NCBI GenBank assembly: GCA_946558695.1
Contig: CAMNTQ010000020.1
Span: 1-56,379, forward strand
Direction: 5' to 3'
Source: an uncultured Lachnospiraceae bacterium
GTDB lineage: Bacteria > Bacillota > Clostridia > Lachnospirales > Lachnospiraceae
Length of the DNA: 56,379 nucleotides
Shown here: positions 6,794-15,425 of the stretch, in pieces
Numbering within the stretch: position 1 is the stretch's first letter
Layout of the letters: the number at the start of each line of letters is the position of its first letter
The notes under the pieces: model-generated
Told to the model about the DNA's origin: nothing
What the model saw: the letters and a program-made list of their open reading frames with translations, nothing else
The model's database searches: none
Translations under genes and position numbers: made by a program

Positions 6794-9166
6794 TTATTGA
6801 TTTTTCACCAGATTTCCATCCTCATCACGGTAATACTTTGGAACAAAACTGTCTTTCAGTCTGATTATATAATGAACCTTGAACCGTTCATCGTAGGTGC
6901 CTTTATATTTCCTTACCCATGTTTCAAACACTGCCTTATTTGGATCGTCTGTTTTGACAGATTTATCCTTATGCCATTTCGAATCATGTCCGCTGGCAAA
7001 CACGGTTCCGTTGCCGCGGTAAACATAGGTATGACTCTTACCGATAATTACATCTCCTGTTTTGATCTTTCCTTCTTTCATAAGCGTTCCGAAAGATTTC
7101 TTATTTCCTTTTATAATTGTACAATTTTTGTCAAATTCTTCTTTCACAGTCTTTTTGCCAGTATGGTAATGCCGGATTTTTCCGCTGCTGTCACCATAGA
7201 ATCCATGCTTACTGCTGATGACTCCCATATCGCGGAATGCCCAGTTTGCAATGGAACCGCAGTTTCCTCCACGTATTTTCCTTTTAAGCATCTGCTCAAA
7301 AGTACCGCCCTGCCGAACATATTTATTGCTGTTGGAATAAACCCACTTTTCTCCGTTTGCCACTGCTTTTTCGAGCACACTGTTATAATAGTTGCCGCAC
7401 GCTATCAAGGCTTCCGGTCCCGTCAGCTGATTCCCTGTATTCTCAACTTTTTCAGGCTCTTTCGTCTGAACGGCGGTCTTTTTTTTCGTATCAGCCTTAT
7501 TCTCCTCGGCTTGCTTTTTCGTTCCGGACTCTTTTTTATTCTCTGAGACTTGCTTTTTGCTTCCAGATTCTTTTTCATTCTCCGAAGCTTTCGACTCATC
7601 TGTTGCTGCAGGTGTTTCTGTCTTCTGAACAGTTTCCGGCTCCTCTTTTGCTGCTGCCTGTACCGTTTCGTCACTTTGCGGAGTCTGTGTATCCGGATGA
7701 ACTGTCTCGTCAGCCGTCTTTTCCGCGTCGGATATCTCCGTCGGCTGTTCTCCAGACTGCGCGGCGGCCTGCTGTGCCTGCTGAACATCTTTTTCTTCAA
7801 TCGTTACGGGAATAGACATCGTAGAAGGGCCAATACTGCAATATACCATTGTCTTTCCTTCACTGATCGGAGTGATCTCTCCTGTCTGGCTAACCTGAGC
7901 AATCGAATTGTCCGCAGATGCCCAACTGATCTCCTGACCTTCTGCTCCTGCTACTTTAATTGTCTTCGCCTCAGATTCCTCTTTCATTTTCACAGAAGCA
8001 TTACTCAGTTGAATCACTGACACATCACAGGATAAGGTTTTATTATTTGCTGTTGCCGTAATCTTTGCAGTTCCGGCGCCAACGCCTTTTAACATTCCGT
8101 CAACCACTTTTACCTTTGATTCGTCACTGCTCTTCCACACGACACTGCTGTTTCCTCCATTCGCAAGCTGCAGCTTAGAATCCATTCCTACAGCTGTGTA
8201 CGCACGTTCAGGAAGTGACATGACATGCACTTTTCCGGTAAGCTTCTGCCCCTCAATCGAACAAGTAACCTGTGTCTCTCCTCCGTTGACAGCTCTCATA
8301 TTGCCCGATTCATCTACACGGACAACATCCTTATCATCACTTCTCCATTCAATTCCTTCAGCGTCAAAGCCCTCTCCGGCTGCGAGCGGAGACGAATAAA
8401 CATCGCCTGCCTGCAGATAGATATCCTGTTCTTTCATGGCAATGATATTAACTGTTGTCTTCATTGGCTGATTATCCTCTGTCCGGCAGGATACCTCTGC
8501 CGTTCCTGCCGCAACGCCTGTCACGACTCCCGTTTCATCCACAGCGGCTACCAGAGGATCCGAACTTTCCCAATCCTTCACTTTTCCGATCAGACTTTCA
8601 TTCGTTGACAGCTGCATCTCATTTCCTGCGAACAGATACGGTCTCTCCGACGTAATCCCGGCCACATAGACAGACTGTGATACCTGACGTCCCTTATCAT
8701 TACATACGATATCGACAGCTCCGTCCTTAAGCGCAACCAATTCACCGTCTACGATATCAACAACTTCCCTGTCGCTGGAGTAAAACTCCGCATCTTCTGA
8801 AGCGCCCGCGATTCCCATCTCTCGTGTCTGTCCCGTAAGGAGCGTAAGTTCAGCCTGCTCAAATCCAAGAACCGACACCCTGCATGTCAGCGTACGGAAA
8901 GGAACCTTTACCTCCACTTCTGCCTCTCCGGGTTCATATGCCTCGACTCTTCCGCCCTTTTCAGCAGCGATAATGTTGCCGTCTACCGTTTCATATTCCG
9001 CTATCATCTGCAGTACCGGATTCGTCAATGCAATCTCCGCATCATCACCCACCGTCAGCGTCAACGACTCAACTTTAAGTTCTCCAAAAAGGAACGCGGG
9101 AGTAATTGCAATAACCAACATGCAAACAATAACAACAACAAAAATTTTCATCTTAATGTTCTTCAA
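6794..9166 (-). CDS. multi-domain secreted Ig-like protein with C-terminal Cys/His peptidase-like domain
   Basis: About 790 aa. A signal anchor (MKIFVVVIVCMLVIAITPAF) is followed by five or six Big_2-like repeats (about residues 40-470) ending in motifs such as VTGVAAGTAEVSC and LKGVGAGTAKITA. A Lys/Glu/Thr-rich linker (about 480-600) and a C-terminal domain follow. That domain carries GGNCGSIANWAF and SHTYVYRG, a Cys and His pair like the NlpC/P60-CHAP (papain-like) fold, so peptidoglycan hydrolysis or amidase activity is likely. I choose the TTG at 9166 as start because AAAGGGGAG lies 6 nt before it; a frame-extending upstream codon at 9214 has no ribosome site. Divergent from the VanW gene. 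Confidence 0.75.
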   Translation of the reverse strand: MKNIKMKIFVVVIVCMLVIAITPAFLFGELKVESLTLTVGDDAEIALTNPVLQMIAEYETVDGNIIAAEKGGRVEAYEPGEAEVEVKVPFRTLTCRVSVLGFEQAELTLLTGQTREMGIAGASEDAEFYSSDREVVDIVDGELVALKDGAVDIVCNDKGRQVSQSVYVAGITSERPYLFAGNEMQLSTNESLIGKVKDWESSDPLVAAVDETGVVTGVAAGTAEVSCRTEDNQPMKTTVNIIAMKEQDIYLQAGDVYSSPLAAGEGFDAEGIEWRSDDKDVVRVDESGNMRAVNGGETQVTCSIEGQKLTGKVHVMSLPERAYTAVGMDSKLQLANGGNSSVVWKSSDESKVKVVDGMLKGVGAGTAKITATANNKTLSCDVSVIQLSNASVKMKEESEAKTIKVAGAEGQEISWASADNSIAQVSQTGEITPISEGKTMVYCSIGPSTMSIPVTIEEKDVQQAQQAAAQSGEQPTEISDAEKTADETVHPDTQTPQSDETVQAAAKEEPETVQKTETPAATDESKASENEKESGSKKQVSENKKESGTKKQAEENKADTKKKTAVQTKEPEKVENTGNQLTGPEALIACGNYYNSVLEKAVANGEKWVYSNSNKYVRQGGTFEQMLKRKIRGGNCGSIANWAFRDMGVISSKHGFYGDSSGKIRHYHTGKKTVKEEFDKNCTIIKGNKKSFGTLMKEGKIKTGDVIIGKSHTYVYRGNGTVFASGHDSKWHKDKSVKTDDPNKAVFETWVRKYKGTYDERFKVHYIIRLKDSFVPKYYRDEDGNLVKNQ

Positions 9167-9311
9167 GTTTTTCTCCCCTTTCAATTTATATCTCTCCACT
9201 CTGTAGATTAACACATATCGAGAAATATGTCGATAACGTTTTTTAAATTCACAACAATTTTATCCCTTTTGTCAATATAAACCCATTTTTTCAATAGGTC
9301 ATAGTATGTGA

Positions 9312-9340
9312 TTGAAAAATACAATTTTAAAGGATATAAT
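9312..9340 (+). promoter_or_regulatory. promoter of the VanW-family gene
   Basis: -35 TTGAAA (9312-9317), 17-bp spacer and consensus -10 TATAAT (9335-9340), about 52 nt before the chosen ATG at 9392. Confidence 0.75.
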
Positions 9341-9391
9341 GATACAATAAAAACAAATAAAAGAACCCAAAGAAAGACAGGTGCCTTTTTA

Positions 9392-10807
9392 ATGAAGCGT
9401 TTTGCTATATTTCTCACAATAGGATTACTATCAGCCGCCGGATATACTGTTCTCTGCGCAACAACAGATGCCAGTCATATGCTGCCAAACACTGTAATAA
9501 ATGATGTCGATATCAGCGGCATGACACTTGCCGAAGCAACAAAAACGCTGAAGGCCGACGCAGATATCCGGCGCCAGTCTTCTAGATTCACTGTTTCGTT
9601 CAAAGATAACAATTATACAATCGATGCCGGCGATGCACTGACATTAGATTTTGAAACTGCAGCAAAGGAAGCTTATAAAGAGGGGCATTCCGGATTTTTC
9701 ACCAGAGGATTTGCAAGGATCAAAGCTCTGCTTGCAGGAAACCATATCAAACATCCGCCTGTCGCAGAAGACTCGGAACTGCTTCATACGCAAATCAAAG
9801 CCAGTGGTCTTCTCAATGCTTTCACGGCAGCTAAAGACACTTATACAATCGAGAACGAAAAGCTGCTCCTTACCATCGGAGCCGCCCAAAAACCTGATGA
9901 AGATAAATTAAGGGAAAAACTTATCACCGCTGTCCAGACAAAAGAGTTTGAACAGGTAATCCCTTGCCCCACTATTTCAGACGATATTGAAAATTTAGAA
10001 CGAATCTATCAGGAAATCTGTACAAAACCGATAAATTCCACGCTGGACCGCAATAATAACTATGCGGTTACAGAAGCGGTTACAGGAGTTGATTTTGACA
10101 AAGAAAATGCCAAAAAGATACTTGCCGAATCCAAAGAAGGGGAAACAGTAAAAATCGATCTCTTCTATACACAACCGGAAATCAGCGCCCAAAACTTAAG
10201 GGACCGTCTGTTTGTGGATGATCTGAGTTCTTACACAACAAAGGTGTCCGGAAGTTCAAACCGGCGGGCCAATGTCAGACTGGCCGCCGAAAAATGTAAT
10301 GGAAAAATCCTGTTAAGCGGAGATGAACTTTCTTTTAATGGCGCAGTTGGAGAACAAAGCGCAAAAACCGGCTTTAAACCAGCCGGAGCTACTTTAAACG
10401 GAAAACCGGTAATGGCCTACGGAGGCGGTATCTGTCAGGTATCCTCAACCATCTTCGCTGCGGCACTTTTCGCAAATCTTGAGATTGCGGAAAGATGGGA
10501 GCATGATTATGTTTCCAATTATATTGCTGCCGGATTGGACGCCGCCGTTGCATGGAACGAACTGGATTTCCGAATCGCTAATAATACTATCTATCCCATC
10601 GTACTTGATGTTACTTATACAGATGAATACCTGACCGTTACGATCCGCGGCACCAAGACTGATGATGCGGTCGTAAGGATCAGGACTGAGACGCTGGACA
10701 GTTCTACCGCCGATACTTTGGAAGTTGCGACATACCGAGATGTTTACACCGAAAACAAAAGCCAGCTCTTTACAGAAGAAATCGCCCACAGCAGATATGC
10801 AAGATAA
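9392..10807 (+). CDS. VanW-family protein with peptidoglycan-binding-4 region
   Basis: About 471 aa. An N-terminal signal anchor (MKRFAIFLTIGLLSAAGYTV) precedes a putative peptidoglycan-binding domain region (about 35-250; DVDISGMTLAEA is typical of its start) and a VanW domain (about 260-440, with NVRLAAEKCNGKILLSGDE and AYGGGICQVSST). The family is common in clostridial envelopes, and VanW accompanies some glycopeptide-resistance loci, but its biochemical role is unsettled and nothing here indicates resistance. The start at 9392 is preferred to an upstream ATG at 9308, which lies before the -10 box and so would not be transcribed. Confidence 0.8.
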   Translation: MKRFAIFLTIGLLSAAGYTVLCATTDASHMLPNTVINDVDISGMTLAEATKTLKADADIRRQSSRFTVSFKDNNYTIDAGDALTLDFETAAKEAYKEGHSGFFTRGFARIKALLAGNHIKHPPVAEDSELLHTQIKASGLLNAFTAAKDTYTIENEKLLLTIGAAQKPDEDKLREKLITAVQTKEFEQVIPCPTISDDIENLERIYQEICTKPINSTLDRNNNYAVTEAVTGVDFDKENAKKILAESKEGETVKIDLFYTQPEISAQNLRDRLFVDDLSSYTTKVSGSSNRRANVRLAAEKCNGKILLSGDELSFNGAVGEQSAKTGFKPAGATLNGKPVMAYGGGICQVSSTIFAAALFANLEIAERWEHDYVSNYIAAGLDAAVAWNELDFRIANNTIYPIVLDVTYTDEYLTVTIRGTKTDDAVVRIRTETLDSSTADTLEVATYRDVYTENKSQLFTEEIAHSRYAR

Positions 10808-10813
10808 CGTCCG

Positions 10814-10832
10814 GATGGCACTTTGCCATCCA
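10814..10832. other. short hairpin between the convergent VanW and cysK genes
   Basis: GGATGGCA and TGCCATCC flank a 3-nt loop, 7 nt after the VanW stop codon. There is no T-run, so it may be a weak terminator or an mRNA 3'-end structure. Confidence 0.35.
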
Positions 10833-10888
10833 TGCGGGGCGGCTTTGGCAGATGTTACAGAAGATATTCAACAGGCTATATTTCCTTT

Positions 10889-11821
10889 TTACTCTGTAAA
10901 TAATGGAGTTGAATAATATCTATCCCCTGTATCCGGAAGCAGGGCCACAATAATCTTTCCTTCATTTTCCGGGCGTTTTGCAAGTTCGATCGCTCCATGC
11001 AAGGCGGCTCCGGAAGAAATTCCAACTAAAATACCTTCTTTTTTGGCAAGAAGTTTTGCTGCCGCAAACGCAGCATCATTTTCAGCCTTAAATACCTCAT
11101 CATATACAGATGTATTAAGAACATCCGGAACAAACCCGGCTCCGATTCCCTGAATCTTATGAACTCCTGCTTTTCCTTCCGATAATACAGGGGAAGATGC
11201 CGGCTCCAGTGCCACCACCTTAACATCCGGGTTCTGTTCCTTCAGATATTCGCCGGTTCCCGTAACCGTACCGCCGGTTCCCACTCCTGCAATAAAAATA
11301 TCAACTTTTCCATCTGTATCCTTCCAGATCTCCGGCCCTGTCGTGGCTTTGTGAATTGCCGGATTCGCCGGATTCACAAATTGCCCCGGGATAAAACTGT
11401 CAGGAATCTCCTTTGCAAGCTCATCGGCTCTCTCGATGGCGCCTTTCATCCCTTTTTCACCCTCTGTCAGTACAATCTCCGCACCGTATGCTTTCAATAT
11501 ATTTCTCCGTTCCACACTCATAGTTTCCGGCATAGTAAGGATCATCCTATATCCCTTTACTGCAGCGATCGCTGCCAGACCAATTCCTGTATTTCCAGAT
11601 GTCGGCTCAATGATAACGGATCCTTTCTTTAATAATCCTTTCTCCTCTGCATCTTCAATCATCGCTTTTGCAACTCTGTCTTTTACGCTGCCTGCCGGAT
11701 TAAAATATTCCAGCTTCACTAGAACCGTTGCCTTCAGATCAAGCTCCTTTTCAATATTTGTCACCTCAACTAAAGGAGTATTGCCTATCAATCCCATTGC
11801 GCCTTTGTAATAACCTGCCAT
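10889..11821 (-). CDS. cysK: cysteine synthase (O-acetylserine sulfhydrylase)
   Basis: 310 aa, cytoplasmic PLP enzyme making cysteine from O-acetylserine and sulfide. Seen: the PLP lysine in NPAGSVKDRVA (about residue 44), the substrate loop TSGNTGIGLA, GTGGTVTGTGEYL for phosphate binding, and GISSGAALHGA. Length is normal for CysK. The promoter is excellent and overlaps a palindrome next to a divergent Rrf2 regulator, so sulfur- or Fe-S-responsive repression is likely. Confidence 0.95.
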   Translation of the reverse strand: MAGYYKGAMGLIGNTPLVEVTNIEKELDLKATVLVKLEYFNPAGSVKDRVAKAMIEDAEEKGLLKKGSVIIEPTSGNTGIGLAAIAAVKGYRMILTMPETMSVERRNILKAYGAEIVLTEGEKGMKGAIERADELAKEIPDSFIPGQFVNPANPAIHKATTGPEIWKDTDGKVDIFIAGVGTGGTVTGTGEYLKEQNPDVKVVALEPASSPVLSEGKAGVHKIQGIGAGFVPDVLNTSVYDEVFKAENDAAFAAAKLLAKKEGILVGISSGAALHGAIELAKRPENEGKIIVALLPDTGDRYYSTPLFTE

Positions 11822-11853
11822 ATTAAAGTCCTTCTTTCTTTTTCGTTGAATGG

Positions 11854-11882
11854 ATCATACCATTATTTACCTATCAAGTCAA
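11854..11882 (-). promoter_or_regulatory. cysK promoter
   Basis: Minus-strand -35 TTGACT (11877-11882) and -10 TATGAT (11854-11859), 17 bp apart. The -35 box lies inside the 11870-11886 palindrome, so a bound repressor would occlude RNA polymerase. Confidence 0.85.
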
Positions 11883-11886
11883 TAGG
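11870..11886. promoter_or_regulatory. operator-like palindrome between cysK and rrf2
   Basis: CCTAT (11870-11874) and ATAGG (11882-11886) form an inverted repeat with 7 bp between the arms. It covers the cysK -35 and lies about 15 bp upstream of the rrf2 -35. Rrf2 family members (CymR, IscR) typically bind such sites and often autoregulate; binding here is inferred. Confidence 0.6.
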
Positions 11887-11900
11887 ATTAAATGTTTTTA

Positions 11901-11929
11901 TTGAAAAACCTCTGCGCCAAAGCTATAAT
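11901..11929 (+). promoter_or_regulatory. promoter of the Rrf2 regulator
   Basis: -35 TTGAAA (11901-11906) and consensus -10 TATAAT (11924-11929) with 17-bp spacing, 29 nt before the start codon at 11958. Confidence 0.85.
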
Positions 11930-11957
11930 GATAGAAAATAACGGGAGGTATATTTCT

Positions 11958-12365
11958 ATGATTTCAACAAAAGCGCGTTACGCCCTCAGAGTAATGGTTG
12001 ACCTCATTCAGCATCAGGAAGAGGGCTATGTCCCGTTAAGGAAAATCGCAAACCGACAGGAAATTTCTGAAAAATACTTGGAAATCATATTAAAGCTGCT
12101 TGTAAAGGGAAATATCTTACAAGGACTCCGAGGGAAAGGCGGCGGATATATGCTTATTCGGAAGCCGGAAGAATATACGGTAGGAGAGATTATAGAAATA
12201 ACAGAAGGTTCTCTCGCTCCGGTTGCGTGTCTGGAGCCCAACGCAAAAAACTGTCCCAGAAAAGGAACATGCACGACTCTTTCATTGTGGGAAAAGTATA
12301 ACACACTCACCCATGATTTCTTTTATAGTATCACACTGGATGATTTAATAAACGGACGATTTTGA
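11958..12365 (+). CDS. Rrf2-family transcriptional regulator (CymR/IscR-like)
   Basis: 135 aa. The N-terminal winged helix begins MISTKARYALRVMVDL, and the family motif GLRGKGGGYML is present. Three cysteines near residues 89-104 (C-x7-C-x5-C in CLEPNAKNCPRKGTC) resemble the Fe-S-binding region of IscR, though the spacing differs. The start at 11958 has GGGAGGT 8 nt upstream; in-frame upstream ATGs are not supported. It is divergent from cysK. A CymR-like control of cysteine biosynthesis or an Fe-S-sensing role are the two options. Confidence 0.85.
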   Translation: MISTKARYALRVMVDLIQHQEEGYVPLRKIANRQEISEKYLEIILKLLVKGNILQGLRGKGGGYMLIRKPEEYTVGEIIEITEGSLAPVACLEPNAKNCPRKGTCTTLSLWEKYNTLTHDFFYSITLDDLINGRF

Positions 12366-12382
12366 ATCAAAATCCCAAAGAC

Positions 12383-12411
12383 GGAGAAGCCCGCAGCAAT
12401 AGGGCTTCTCC
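12383..12411. terminator. bidirectional terminator between rrf2 and the FGGY kinase
   Basis: A perfect 10-bp stem GGAGAAGCCC (12383-12392) / GGGCTTCTCC (12402-12411) with a 9-nt loop, between two convergent genes. The T-rich tail is modest on each side. Confidence 0.8.
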
Positions 12412-12433
12412 GCTTTATTCCGCCTATATCATT

Positions 12434-13990
12434 CTATAACTCTTCAACTGTCTGTCTCAGCTTTTTCAGATCTCCGTCAAGATGCCGGTACATCTCAACA
12501 TAATACGGATATAATTTATCATAAGTTTCCACCCACTCATCCACCGGCTGTACGATTGAATTCACCTTCACAATGCGTTCGGCAGCCTTGGACAAATCTT
12601 CAAATACTCCGACTTTATGTCCCACGATCAACGCATCCCCCACCGGTACATCACCGGATTTTTCATCCAGAATATACACCGGCATTTTAAGCATGGACGC
12701 TTTGATCTGGCACCATGTCCTACTTTTGGCTCCGCCGCCGCAGATCCGCAGGATCTTTGCTTTGGCGCCCGATTCTTTTACTGTCTCCATCACATGCCGC
12801 AGCGCATAGGCGGTTCCCTCGAACACAGAGCGTACCAGATCGCTCCGCTTCATATCCATTCCCATTCCGATAAACATCCCTCTTGCATATTCATTCCACA
12901 AGGGCGCACGCTCTCCGAGAAGATACGGGAAAAAGAACAGGCCGCCCGAACCCGCCTTAGATTCCAGCGCCAACTCGTTCAAGTAAGTATATATATTTTT
13001 GCCGTGCGCTTCTGCGTACGCGCACTCTTTGGCCGCCATTGTCTCGATAAACCACTTTAACGCAGCCCCGCTGGTCTGTATGGGTGCATCAAAAATCCAC
13101 GGCATACCGTCGATCGCGCACGGCTTTGTCACTACAGGAATATCTGGCGCGCTCTTCTTATCACTTCCCACGAACACCAGAGAGGTCGTTCCCGACGACT
13201 CCCCTGCCTCTCCCAATCGGCTCATACCCGTAGCATGCATAGAAGCCATTGCGTCAGAACAACCTGCCACAACCGGGATTCCTGCGACCAATCCAGTCTC
13301 TTTTGCCGCCTTTTCCGTCACAAAACCGATGATCTCATCCACCAGCTTAAGAGGCGGCATCTTTTCCCCAAGATCCACTCCGATTACTTTTCCGATCTCA
13401 TCCGACCACTGCATTGTACTCATGTCAAGGCACTGGGTTCGGGAAGCCTGATCAATGTCAGAGGTCATCACATCGGTAAGTTTGTAGTTAATAAATGAAC
13501 TGGCCTGCAGAAAATATGCGGTTTTAGCAAATAATTCCGGTTGATTTTTCTTAAACCACAAAATCTTGTTCGGAAGGAACGCCACTGCCGGCTGTCCTCC
13601 CACGATCTGCACAAACCGGTCGTACCCGATCGTATCTACAATGTAATGCAGTTCTCCCGCGGACCGGTTGTCCTGATAAGTCATCGCCGTTCTCAGGGGA
13701 TTCCCCTGCGCGTCTACGGGAAGCATCGTCACGGTGTGGGAACTGATGGATATTCCACGGATCCTTTTTACCACATCCTGCCCTGCCTGTGCGCAAAGTG
13801 ACTGAAAGATGTCTACGGTATTGCTCCACCACTCATTCGCATCCTGCTCCTGCATATTAGGACCCGGCGTTAAGAATCTGCTGGGCCTGCTTGCTTCCGC
13901 GGCTACGGTTCCGTCCTCGCCAAGAATAATCGCCTTAATGTTGGTAGTTCCGCAGTCCATACCCAATAAATAGTTTTCAATTTTCGCCAT
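12434..13990 (-). CDS. FGGY-family carbohydrate kinase (xylulokinase-like)
   Basis: About 518 aa, cytoplasmic. The N-terminal phosphate motif LLGMDCGTTNIKAI and the C-terminal adenosine-binding ICGGGAKSRTWCQIKAS are present, and the length fits xylulose, ribulose and related ketose or polyol kinases. The substrate cannot be assigned from sequence. The start at 13990 has GGAGG 9 nt upstream. The gene is divergent from a Zn-alcohol dehydrogenase, and the shared intergenic region carries two copies of the locus-wide TTCC-N10-GG element. A dehydrogenase, kinase and aldolase in one regulon suggests polyol or sugar, ketose, ketose phosphate, then cleavage. Confidence 0.85.
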   Translation of the reverse strand: MAKIENYLLGMDCGTTNIKAIILGEDGTVAAEASRPSRFLTPGPNMQEQDANEWWSNTVDIFQSLCAQAGQDVVKRIRGISISSHTVTMLPVDAQGNPLRTAMTYQDNRSAGELHYIVDTIGYDRFVQIVGGQPAVAFLPNKILWFKKNQPELFAKTAYFLQASSFINYKLTDVMTSDIDQASRTQCLDMSTMQWSDEIGKVIGVDLGEKMPPLKLVDEIIGFVTEKAAKETGLVAGIPVVAGCSDAMASMHATGMSRLGEAGESSGTTSLVFVGSDKKSAPDIPVVTKPCAIDGMPWIFDAPIQTSGAALKWFIETMAAKECAYAEAHGKNIYTYLNELALESKAGSGGLFFFPYLLGERAPLWNEYARGMFIGMGMDMKRSDLVRSVFEGTAYALRHVMETVKESGAKAKILRICGGGAKSRTWCQIKASMLKMPVYILDEKSGDVPVGDALIVGHKVGVFEDLSKAAERIVKVNSIVQPVDEWVETYDKLYPYYVEMYRHLDGDLKKLRQTVEEL

Positions 13991-14061
13991 CTGTATCATC
14001 CTCCACAAATCTTTTTCTTATATTTACGATAATAAAATCATGGCTTTCTCTCAACTTTATA

Positions 14062-14083
14062 TTTTCCTGATTCATGTGGAATC
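14062..14083. promoter_or_regulatory. operator copy A of locus 1 (TTTTCC-N10-GGAA)
   Basis: TTTTCC (14062-14067), 10 bp, GGAATC (14078-14083). The same layout is found at 21599-21620 and 25172-25193. Read towards the kinase gene, a TATTAT -10-like box follows about 27 bp after the element, the same distance as at the other two promoters. Confidence 0.6.
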
Positions 14084-14103
14084 TTTCACCTGTCAGACTA
14101 TTC

Positions 14104-14125
14104 GCTTCCGTTTCTATGTGGCAAT
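14104..14125. promoter_or_regulatory. operator copy B of locus 1, degenerate
   Basis: GCTTCC (14104-14109), 10 bp, GGCAAT (14120-14125): a weaker copy with the same spacing, on the side of the Zn-dehydrogenase gene, about 31 bp before its -10 box. Confidence 0.45.
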
Positions 14126-14132
14126 ATCGTGT

Positions 14133-14162
14133 TTGATCGTTTGGTCTCTCTCTCATTATACT
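14133..14162 (+). promoter_or_regulatory. promoter of the Zn-alcohol dehydrogenase
   Basis: -35-like TTGATC (14133-14138), 18-bp spacer and -10 TATACT (14157-14162), about 37 nt before the ATG at 14199. The imperfect -35 and the nearby operator suggest activator-assisted transcription. Confidence 0.5.
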
Positions 14163-14198
14163 ATACTCATAATCCAGACAAAGAAAGGAGCAATAATT

Positions 14199-15239
14199 AT
14201 GAAAGCAGCATTAATGTACGGACCAAATGATATCCGTGTAGAAGAGACAAAGAAGCCGGACTGCCCGGAGGACGGGCTGATTCTCAAGGTCATGTCCGTG
14301 GGCCTGTGCGGTTCTGACATCCGCAACCTCACCACCGATTCCAGAAAAGGAGACTATCCTTTTATATACGGACATGAAATCGTAGGATATGTAGACGAGA
14401 CCGGGCCGGAGGAGACGCGTTATAAAGTGGGCGACAGACTTTTCCTGTTTCCGGGCACTTACTGTATGGAGTGCGATGAGTGTATCAGCGGACACAGCGA
14501 AAACTGCTCAAATACGGCTGTCGCGAAACTTGCAGGAACCGGCGGATTCGCCCAGTATGTAGCGGTATCCGGCGAGAAGATCCGCCGGGGCGGCATTTAT
14601 GATATTCCGGACGATGTATCCTTTGACGCGGCAAGCCTCGGAGAACCTCTTACATCCGTGTTTGCCTGTCTGGAAAATGTTAAAGTCGGGTACCCGGATA
14701 CACTGGTTATCATCGGAGCAGGACCGATCGGCTGTTTTATGTCCCAGCTTGCCAAGATCCGGGGCGCGCAGAAAGTAATGATGATCGACATCAATGAATC
14801 ACGTCTGGAGATGGCAAAACAGTTCGGCGTAGACATTACCGTCAATAGTTCCAGTGAAGACCCGATTCAGAAAATTCAGGAACTGACAGGAGGTAAAGGC
14901 GCGGACAAAGTCATCTCCGCCACCCCCGTCAACGCAACGCAGACACAGAGCATCCACATGGTAAAAAAGGGCGGGCTTGTCGTGTTCTTCGGCGGCGTTC
15001 CAAAGGGCTCTATGACAGAACTCGACTGCAACCTGATCCACTATAACAATATCTGGATCAAAGGGCATTTCGGCGCTTCCTACAGCCAGTCAAAAAGAGC
15101 GTTCCAACTGGCGATCTCTCCGTCCTTCCCGACAGAAAAGTTTGTCACACATATCTTGCCGTTAGATAAGATAAATGAAGGAATCCAGTTAACCAGAACC
15201 GGCGAAGCCATCAAAGTAGTGCTTCATCCGTGGGATTAA
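14199..15239 (+). CDS. zinc-dependent medium-chain alcohol/polyol dehydrogenase
   Basis: 346 aa. The GroES-like domain has the catalytic-zinc Cys in GLCGSDIRN, GHEIVGYV and a structural-zinc lobe CMECDECISGHSENC. The Rossmann domain carries VIIGAGPIGCFMSQ. This is the sorbitol/threonine dehydrogenase-like layout, oxidising a secondary alcohol of a polyol or sugar with NAD(P). AAAGGAG lies 8 nt before the ATG at 14199; the frame is open further upstream but only through promoter DNA. Confidence 0.9.
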   Translation: MKAALMYGPNDIRVEETKKPDCPEDGLILKVMSVGLCGSDIRNLTTDSRKGDYPFIYGHEIVGYVDETGPEETRYKVGDRLFLFPGTYCMECDECISGHSENCSNTAVAKLAGTGGFAQYVAVSGEKIRRGGIYDIPDDVSFDAASLGEPLTSVFACLENVKVGYPDTLVIIGAGPIGCFMSQLAKIRGAQKVMMIDINESRLEMAKQFGVDITVNSSSEDPIQKIQELTGGKGADKVISATPVNATQTQSIHMVKKGGLVVFFGGVPKGSMTELDCNLIHYNNIWIKGHFGASYSQSKRAFQLAISPSFPTEKFVTHILPLDKINEGIQLTRTGEAIKVVLHPWD

Positions 15240-15286
15240 CTGCCAAGTTTTAATAAATATTTCACCCTCCTCTTTCATTCAATATG

Positions 15287-15337
15287 GGGCTGTTGCAATA
15301 AGACGGACAATCTTCCAAAGCAACAGCCCTTGTTTTA
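15287..15337 (+). terminator. terminator after the Zn-dehydrogenase
   Basis: GGGCTGTTGC (15287-15296) pairs perfectly with GCAACAGCCC (15320-15329) across a 23-nt loop, followed by TTGTTTT. It lies 47 nt after the stop codon. Confidence 0.7.
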
Positions 15338-15342
15338 TGCCC

Positions 15343-15372
15343 GAAAAAAGCAGGCTCTGAAGAACCTGCTTT
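15343..15372 (-). terminator. terminator of the aldolase-MFS operon
   Basis: On the minus strand AAAGCAGG (pairing 15372-15365 with 15354-15347) is followed by TTTTTTC. It lies 54 nt beyond the stop of the MFS gene. Confidence 0.75.
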
Positions 15373-15425
15373 CTTAGAATTGGTTTGATTATTATGTTTA
15401 AAAAGAATTCATAAAAACCTCATAA

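Noticed and set aside
9213..9230. ACATAT-N6-ATATGT palindrome between the Ig-like and VanW genes
   Set aside because: A/T-rich short palindromes are common in this DNA and no second copy or regulator gene supports an operator.
10725..10916. Small + strand frame bridging the VanW and cysK ends
   Set aside because: Overlaps both genes, no ribosome site, no similarity.
11822..11957. T-box or SAM riboswitch before cysK
   Set aside because: The leader is too short (about 30 nt from the predicted start site to the ATG) and has no T-box or S-box motif.
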